Assembly: GCA_041744755.1 (NCBI GenBank) | Contig: JBGTKC010000198.1 | Location: 1-12,646, forward strand | Length of the DNA stretch: 12,646 bases | Reading direction: 5' to 3' | Source of the DNA: CALDTK01 sp041744755 | GTDB taxonomy: Bacteria > Bacteroidota > Bacteroidia > Chitinophagales > Saprospiraceae | Shown here: in pieces, positions 7,173 to 12,646 of the stretch | How the letters are laid out: every line of letters starts with the position of its first letter | Position numbering within the stretch: position 1 is the stretch's first letter | The notes under the pieces: model-generated | Told to the model about the DNA's origin: nothing | Database searches by the model: none | What the model saw: only the letters and a program-made list of their open reading frames with translations | Made by a program: the position numbers and the translations under genes

Positions 7173-7279
7173 AGCAGGGTAAGAAAACCGAACGGCTCAC
7201 CATCAGCACTCATTGGTGGTAGTGGCGGCAGGTCGTTGAACGGCTGGCTCGGGTCGAAGGCGATTGGCGTCGTGTCGAT
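7170..7279 (-). pseudogene. Detached N-terminal segment of the Fic gene (other frame)
   Basis: On the minus strand this frame reads IDTTPIAFDPSQPFNDLPPLPPMSADGEPFGFLTLL, then CSEPTEL and a stop. DPxxPFNDLPPLPP is the characteristic opening of Fic proteins of this type. The only ATG in this frame is at 7213. The segment should continue directly into GAHRALGELKG of the downstream frame. The bases CTGCTTTGCTCGGA at the break suggest one base lost or two gained. Confidence 0.7.
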
Positions 7280-7371
7280 CAAAGATACGTTTCATCGACA
7301 CATCGCTTGAACATGTCGATTGAGTGTACATGTCCTGGTGATGTGTCGATCAAATCGCCTTTTGATCGACA
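7273..7371. promoter_or_regulatory. Operator array of TGTCGATCAAA sites overlapping the Fic promoter
   Basis: Five related half-sites lie within 99 bp: TGTCGATCAAA at 7273-7283, TTCATCGACA (reverse orientation) at 7291-7300, TGTCGATTGA at 7314-7323, TGTCGATCAAA at 7344-7354, and TTTGATCGACA (reverse) at 7361-7371. The last two form a perfect 11-bp inverted repeat with a 6-nt spacer. The first site overlaps the minus-strand -7 box TATCTTTG at 7280-7287, so a protein bound there would block transcription of the Fic gene. The Fic protein's own C-terminal winged helix is a candidate ligand; this is inference. Confidence 0.75.
7280..7287 (-). promoter_or_regulatory. -7 box (TATCTTTG) of the Fic gene promoter
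   Basis: TATCTTTG on the minus strand is an exact match to the Bacteroidota -7 consensus TAnnTTTG. A partial -33 element (TTCAAG, plus-strand 7306-7311) lies 18 nt upstream. The box lies inside the first operator half-site. Transcription would start near 7275, about 60 nt before the ATG at 7213. Confidence 0.6.
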
Positions 7372-7423
7372 TGAGGGGTCTGCCAAAGTTGGGTTAGAGG
7401 CGCAGTTTTACGTGCTTTTTGTG

Positions 7424-7458
7424 AGGGCGCACTGGCGGGAGCCAGTCGAACGCGCCCT
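7424..7458. repeat. Nested hairpin directly downstream of intact prfC
   Basis: Outer stem AGGGCGC (7424-7430) pairs with GCGCCCT (7452-7458). Inner stem ACTGGC (7431-7436) pairs with GCCAGT (7441-7446) across a GGGA loop, with a CGAAC bulge at 7447-7451. It begins about 60 nt after the prfC stop on the minus strand and may stabilise or terminate the transcript. A related GGGCGCACT core occurs at the same relative place after both prfC fragments. No clear U-tract follows. Confidence 0.55.
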
Positions 7459-7521
7459 GCGGAGCGCGTCGAACCCGCCCCCAAGGGCAGCCACTTTCAA
7501 ACCTTACCCCCTCCCACTTTC

Positions 7522-9159
<1,638 letters not shown>

Positions 9160-9168
9160 AACTGGCGG

Positions 9169-9176
9169 CGAAGGTA
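9169..9176 (-). promoter_or_regulatory. Candidate -7 box (TACCTTCG) of prfC
   Basis: On the minus strand TACCTTCG lies 9 nt before the prfC ATG and fits TAnnTTYG. A transcript from it would have a leader of only a few nucleotides. I find no clear -33 element at the right distance. Confidence 0.4.
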
Positions 9177-9220
9177 CGGGGAGAAGCGGGCGGCTGGGCC
9201 TAGATGGGTACAACGCAGTG

Positions 9221-9304
9221 ACGCGGTGGCGCAATGGCGCGGTGAGGACAACTTGCTTTTGCGTAGCAGATTTACTGCGGCATAGCGCCATTGCGTCACC
9301 GCGT
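9221..9304. repeat. Long inverted repeat between prfC and the divergent small gene
   Basis: The left arm at 9221-9240 (ACGCGGTGGCGCAATGGCGC) pairs with the right arm at 9285-9304 at 19 of 20 positions. The loop is 44 nt and is itself AT-richer. The arms carry short internal echoes (GCGGTGGCGCAATGGCGCGGTG). The element fills most of the intergenic region, which must also hold promoters for both divergent genes. It has no coding capacity and resembles a small non-autonomous repeat or a cruciform-forming palindrome. Confidence 0.7.
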
Positions 9305-9362
9305 TTGATTTATTCTGGACCAAGGCCACCCACTCAGTGAGCGAGGCGCACGCTCGTTTATC

Positions 9363-9370
9363 TATCTTCG
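9363..9370 (+). promoter_or_regulatory. Candidate -7 box (TATCTTCG) of the small protein gene
   Basis: TATCTTCG lies 5 nt before the ATG at 9376 and fits TAnnTTYG. It supports that start over the upstream ATG in the same frame at 9337. As for prfC, the implied leader is very short. No -33 TTTG is visible. Confidence 0.4.
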
Positions 9371-9375
9371 CAAGC

Positions 9376-9591
9376 ATGATCCACAGCAGCGAGCGCCTCG
9401 ACCGAACCGCGTTTACGAGCGGCACGCACGCGGAGGTAGCCCGCGTTCAGCAGGCCGCGCGACAAGCGATGACTCCGTCGGAGCGCCTAGAGGCCGCGTG
9501 GGTGAGGACCTGCCGCGTGTACGGGATCGACCCCTACGATCCACCGCCGATGCGCAAGGATGTGTTTAGCATGCGTAGACAGCCACGCTAG
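9376..9591 (+). CDS. Small partner protein of a nucleotidyltransferase (antitoxin-like position)
   Basis: The product is 71 residues, MIHSSERLDRTAFTSGTHAEV and onward to FSMRRQPR. The middle segment AMTPSERLEAAWVRTCRVYGIDPYDPPPMRK is typical of short helical proteins encoded directly before DUF6036-type nucleotidyltransferases in Bacteroidota and Rhodothermota. Its stop TAG (9589-9591) overlaps the GTG start of the nucleotidyltransferase frame, so translation of the two was coupled. The start at 9376 follows a -7 box; an ATG at 9337 would add 13 residues. Such pairs have been viewed as toxin-antitoxin-like, but the activity of this family member is unknown. The gene looks intact although its partner is destroyed. 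Confidence 0.7.
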   Translation: MIHSSERLDRTAFTSGTHAEVARVQQAARQAMTPSERLEAAWVRTCRVYGIDPYDPPPMRKDVFSMRRQPR

Positions 9592-9745
9592 TGGGGAGCC
9601 TCTTCAGTGGTGACTTTTAAGATTTTCTGCGAGCCCTGAATGCTGCGGAGGTAAAGTATTTATTGCTCGGTGGCTACGCGGTCATTCTCTATGGCTATGA
9701 TAGGACCACGGGGGATATGGATATCTGGGTTGAGGGTTCCGAGAC

Positions 9746-9748
9746 TAA
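9746..9748. repeat. Target-site duplication, left copy (TAA)
   Basis: TAA immediately precedes the left end of the IS and is repeated at 10675-10677 just after the right end. A 3-bp duplication of this kind is usual for several IS5 subgroups. Collapsing the two copies restores the nucleotidyltransferase reading frame. Confidence 0.85.
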
Positions 9749-10674
9749 GAGCCTGTTAGAGTTTTTGGAGTTGCCTCAGCGCAAGCCCCGCATGCGCCCA
9801 CGTTACCGTCGCCTCGGCATGCCGCGTGAGCCGCTCAAAACTCGTCCGAAATCCCCGCGCGAACGAGAGATGGGCGAAGGTGCGCTCGATGACCCAGCGC
9901 ACGGGCACCGGGACGAATCCGTTGGCCTTCAGCTTCTTAGCCTCCGGGACCGTCGTGCACTCTAATTCGATCCCGAGTGCGGCAACCTGATCGGCGAAGT
10001 GGGCGTAGGCCCCGTCGGCGAGGCACTTCACGACCGTGTCGAACCCGAGGGCCTGCACGCGCGCCAGGACCCGCGCCGCCCACGGTCCGTCGTGGGCGTT
10101 GGCCCCGGACACGACGCAGGCCAGGAGGTGGCCCCGAGAGTCGGTCACGGCGTGGACCTTGACGCCTTTGACGCGCTTGAAGCCATCGAATCCACGGTGC
10201 TCGCGCTCGCCCCACACCGCCGACGTGATCGACTTCGAGTCCACGGTCGCCAGCGTCGGGTGGTCGTGGGAGAAGGTCGGGGTCGGGGCACCGATGAAGC
10301 TCATGTGGAAGGCTTCGAGGAAGCGTAACATCATGACTAGCAGCGCGTTGGCCGTTTCGATGACGAAGTCCTTCGCCCAGCGGCGGTAGTAGTCGTACGC
10401 GACGTGCCACGGGAGTTCCGTGCGGTCCATCGCGCGCCACTTCGAGCCGTTGTCGGTGCGGTGGAGGATCGCCGCGACGACGAGTTCGAGGTCGTACTTG
10501 CGCTCGCGCTTCGGGATCAGCTGGCGGATGATGCGCGTGAGTATCTTCACGGCGTCGTCGGAGACGTTCGGGTGGTAGGAAGTGATGTTCATACCGCTTG
10601 AGACGACTCTGGCGGCTTGGGGTTCAACGAGTTACGCCGTTGTGGCTCTCTCCTGAAAAAACTCTAACAGGCTC
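9749..10674 (-). mobile_element. Complete IS5-family insertion sequence, 926 bp
   Basis: The element is bounded by perfect 18-bp terminal inverted repeats (GAGCCTGTTAGAGTTTTT) at 9749-9766 and, reversed, at 10657-10674. It is flanked by the duplicated target TAA. It holds one transposase gene that nearly fills it, with the transposase stop codon inside the left terminal repeat. All parts appear intact, so the element may be able to move. It lies antisense to the gene it interrupts. Confidence 0.93.
9756..10592 (-). CDS. IS5-family DDE transposase
   Basis: The product is 278 residues. Residues 15-75 form the N-terminal DUF4096-like region (PKRERKYDLELVVAAILHRTDNGSKWRAM, YDYYRRWAK). The catalytic triad is readable: D118 in LATVDSKSI, D193 in CLADGAYAH, and E236 in PVRWVIERTFAHLSFARGF, which is the IS5-type Y/R-E-R signature. 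The protein cuts and joins the ends of its own element. No frameshift or stop interrupts it. The ATG at 10592 is in a normal place, about 80 nt inside the right end. The ORF ends LRQLQKL, with its TAA inside the left terminal repeat. Confidence 0.95.
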   Translation of the reverse strand: MNITSYHPNVSDDAVKILTRIIRQLIPKRERKYDLELVVAAILHRTDNGSKWRAMDRTELPWHVAYDYYRRWAKDFVIETANALLVMMLRFLEAFHMSFIGAPTPTFSHDHPTLATVDSKSITSAVWGEREHRGFDGFKRVKGVKVHAVTDSRGHLLACVVSGANAHDGPWAARVLARVQALGFDTVVKCLADGAYAHFADQVAALGIELECTTVPEAKKLKANGFVPVPVRWVIERTFAHLSFARGFRTSFERLTRHAEATVTWAHAGLALRQLQKL

Positions 10675-10981
10675 TAACTACACTCGTTTAGTACTGGCCT
10701 TTCGGACCTTCGGGATGCCAACCTTCGCTATGACGCGCGAGCGTTGTCTCGATCCCGAGATTTCACACGTCTTTTCGTTCGGCGTGGCCCCTTCGAGTAT
10801 CGACATCCTCACTAGACCGCTAGGGATCACCTTCGAGGATTGCTATAAACGCCGGAACTGGATCGAACACGATGGATTGCCTTTATGCCTAATTAGCCAA
10901 GACGACCTCATCGTCGCGAAGGCGGCGGCTGGTCGTAAGCGAGATTTGGATGATATTGAGCGTTTGAAAAGAGCGAGGTAG

Positions 10982-11091
10982 CCGTTCTACTACCTGTGTG
11001 TCGAGTCGCGCTCGGTTGCTGGCATCGATCCACCCTTTCATCTTAGGCGAGCAAAGCCGCAGGCCAACGCCAAGAAAGGCCTCCGTCGCCT
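10982..11091. other. Gap between two convergent genes
   Basis: This 110-bp gap lies between the nucleotidyltransferase remnant (plus strand) and the histidine kinase gene (minus strand). I see only a weak AGGCC/GGCCT inverted pair near 11062-11083, not convincing as a terminator, and no further gene. Confidence 0.4.
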
Positions 11092-12646
11092 TCAAGCCAC
11101 CCGCGGCAACCACACCGTAAACGTCGCCCCCTTCCCCACTTCTCCCGTGGCCTCGATCCGCCCGTCGTGCCGCGCCACAATCCGCGCTACGTTCGCCAGT
11201 CCAATACCCGTGCCCGCGAACTCGGCCCGCGTGTGCGCCCGCGCGAAGACCTCGAAGATCTGCTGGCTGTACACCTGGTCGAAGCCGACGCCGTTGTCCC
11301 TCACCACGATGGCGCACTCGCGCTCGGTCCCCTCCCCGGCGTACACCTCGACGCGGGCCGCGGGTGTCCCGGAGGTAAACTTGGCGGCGTTGGCGAGCAG
11401 GTTCTGGAACAGCATCATCATGTGCGTCCGGTCGGCCGTCACGGTGGGTAGCGCCCCGATGGCCCAGGTCACGTGCGCAGCCTGGCCCCCGGCGGAGAGT
11501 TGTTCGCTGAGTTCGGTGCAAAGCTCGGTGAGGCTGATGGCTTCGAGGTGCAGCTCGCTGGTGCCGGTGCGCGAGTACTCGAGGAGGTCGGCGACCATGG
11601 CGGCCGACTGGTTGATGGCCCGGGTGATGCGGTCGAGGTGGCGGCGACCGTCCTCCCCGAGGCCCGCGCCGTGCTCTTGGCGCAACATGTCGGCGAAGGC
11701 GGACACGTGCCGCAGGGGCGCCGACAGATCGTGCGCGACAACGTCGGCGAAGACGCGCAGTTGTTTATTGGCATCCGCGAGCTGCCGCTCGGCCATGACT
11801 TGGTCGTGCACATCCGACAGGCAGCCCGCGAGTCTGTCGATACCCATATCGCCGGCATTGAGGCTCACGGTCCCGGCCGACCGCACCCATCGATACTGCC
11901 CACTGGATAGTCGGAATCGAAACTCAGACCTGTACTTCTCCCCGGTGCTGCGGGCGGTAGCGATGTCGGATTTGGCCGTGGCGAGGTCGTCCGGGTGGAT
12001 GATCCCGAAGAGCCACTTCAGGGATTCCAGTATTTCTGTCTCGTCGTAGCCGAGGTAGCGACGTAGTTCTGGCGAAAGCCTGACGAAATCTTCGTCCATG
12101 TCGGGCCAGTCCCAGATCCCGAAACTCGTACCCTGCATGATGAGGGTGAGTTGCTCGTTGACGCGCTTCAGCTCGGCCTCGGAGCGCTTGCGCTCCTCGA
12201 TGTCGACGATGGTGCCGGAGGCCGAGAGCATGGCGTCGCTCGTGCGGTGCCGGGACGAGCTCCCGCGCATGAGGTGCCAGCGGTGCGGGGCGCCGTCGAG
12301 GCTCATCCGCACCTCGATCTCGAAGTGGCCGGGCGCGCGGCGCACGGGCTCCAGGGCCGCCCGGAACGTCGGCAGGTGGTCGGGGTGGATGAAGGCCTCC
12401 CAGGGGTCGGCCTCGAAGTCGGCGTTGCGCTCGCTGGAATGCAGGATGCCGTTGATCTCGATGGCGCCCTCGTGGAGCGAGGGCCACTCCCAGACCTGCA
12501 CCCCGCCCGCGACCACGATGCGCTCGAGGACGGCGAGCATGCGGTCGCGCTGATCGGTGAGGTCGCGCTCGCGGTTGATGAGTGTGGCGGTGCCGCGGAC
12601 CAGCGGCGGGCGTTGCGACGAGAGCACGGCCTCGCCGGTGCCGCGC
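11092..12646 (-). CDS. PAS-PAS sensor histidine kinase, 3' part (start outside window)
   Basis: The frame is open through the right edge, where it reads RGTGEAVLSSQRPPLVRG, probably the end of an earlier sensory domain. Counting from the GTG codon at 12627, a PAS domain covers about 40-145 (ending GTIVDIEERKRSEAEL) and a second covers about 155-280 (GTSFGIWDWPDMDEDFVRLSPELRRYLGY, IIHPDDL, GCLSDVHDQ). A coiled linker leads to the H box FADVVAHDLSAPLRH with phospho-acceptor His299. The ATPase domain follows, with N box NLLANAAKF (Asn413), G1 DNGVGFD (444-450) and G2 GTGIGL (472-477). No transmembrane segment is seen in this part, so it may be cytosolic. No response regulator is adjacent in the window and the signal is unknown. 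Confidence 0.93.
   Translation of the reverse strand, partial: RGTGEAVLSSQRPPLVRGTATLINRERDLTDQRDRMLAVLERIVVAGGVQVWEWPSLHEGAIEINGILHSSERNADFEADPWEAFIHPDHLPTFRAALEPVRRAPGHFEIEVRMSLDGAPHRWHLMRGSSSRHRTSDAMLSASGTIVDIEERKRSEAELKRVNEQLTLIMQGTSFGIWDWPDMDEDFVRLSPELRRYLGYDETEILESLKWLFGIIHPDDLATAKSDIATARSTGEKYRSEFRFRLSSGQYRWVRSAGTVSLNAGDMGIDRLAGCLSDVHDQVMAERQLADANKQLRVFADVVAHDLSAPLRHVSAFADMLRQEHGAGLGEDGRRHLDRITRAINQSAAMVADLLEYSRTGTSELHLEAISLTELCTELSEQLSAGGQAAHVTWAIGALPTVTADRTHMMMLFQNLLANAAKFTSGTPAARVEVYAGEGTERECAIVVRDNGVGFDQVYSQQIFEVFARAHTRAEFAGTGIGLANVARIVARHDGRIEATGEVGKGATFTVWLPRVA

Larger units (their letters stand above)
9591..10981 (+). pseudogene. Nucleotidyltransferase (DUF6036-like), nonsense-mutated and split by an IS element
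   Basis: From the GTG overlapping the upstream stop the frame reads VGSLFSGDF, then TAA at 9618-9620. It continues DFLRALNAAEVKYLLLGGYAVILYGYDRTTGDMDIWVEGSET up to 9748. After the IS, from 10675, it continues NYTRLVLAFRTFGMPTFAMTRERCLDPEISHVFSFGVAPSSIDILT and ends DLDDIERLKRAR. Deleting the 926-bp element and one TAA target copy joins SET to NYTRLV in frame. GGYAV, R-T-x-D-x-D (RTTGDMDIW) and IDILT are hallmarks of MNT/DNA-polymerase-beta-type nucleotidyltransferases, with the metal-binding aspartates in DMD. Codon 10 was probably Lys (family DFKDFL), changed to a stop. The gene is dead by two independent hits. Confidence 0.9.

Noticed and set aside
7273..7371. CRISPR-like repeat array upstream of the Fic gene
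   Set aside because: The repeats are only 7-11 bp, occur in both orientations and have irregular short spacing, which fits operator sites.
10598..10674. Upstream part of the 127-codon frame (MRRLWRLG and following) as a gene start
   Set aside because: It lies inside the right end of the IS element. Only sequence after 10674 belongs to the nucleotidyltransferase.
11147..12049. 300-codon plus-strand open frame opposite the histidine kinase gene
   Set aside because: Ser/Arg/Cys-rich shadow without domains; the kinase boxes are all on the minus strand.

Overview
The window looks like chromosomal DNA of a GC-rich member of the Bacteroidota or the related Rhodothermota. The reasons are a secreted FG-GAP repeat protein with a type IX secretion (Por) C-terminal tail, several lipoproteins, and TAnnTTYG boxes (the Bacteroidota -7 element) in front of several genes. 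No rRNA, tRNA or CRISPR array is visible. The genus cannot be named from the sequence alone.

Layout. Bases 1-1180 hold two minus-strand lipoprotein genes 9 bp apart (the first runs off the left edge) and a divergent plus-strand lipoprotein gene. Bases 1217-2680 encode the FG-GAP secreted protein. Bases 2811-9159 form a mosaic built around prfC (peptide chain release factor 3). The intact gene is at 7522-9159, and two extra, decayed copies of only its 3' end lie at about 2937-3296 and 5858-6110, all in the same orientation. Each copy keeps some of the non-coding DNA that follows the prfC stop. The block between the two fragments holds an orphan C-terminal coding remnant, a YCII-domain gene, an ECF sigma factor of the ECF42 type and an AT-richer stretch with a small uncertain ORF. 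The block between the second fragment and intact prfC holds a Fic AMP-transferase gene with a striking TGTCGATCAAA operator array over its promoter. No integrase or other recombinase is visible in these blocks.

Bases 9160-11091. A long inverted repeat lies between prfC and a divergent two-gene unit: a small protein followed by a nucleotidyltransferase of the kind found in toxin-antitoxin or defence-like pairs. The nucleotidyltransferase is dead twice over. It has a nonsense codon at codon 10, and a complete 926-bp IS5-family element with a 3-bp target duplication sits in the middle; removing the element restores the reading frame exactly. Bases 11092-12646 are the 3' part of a PAS-PAS sensor histidine kinase gene that starts outside the window.

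The most interesting signal is the repeated displacement of prfC 3' ends around cargo genes. It suggests that the downstream edge of prfC is an insertion or recombination hotspot in this lineage. Second is the Fic gene with its dense operator array. The YCII/ECF pair and the FG-GAP protein are recognised family types.
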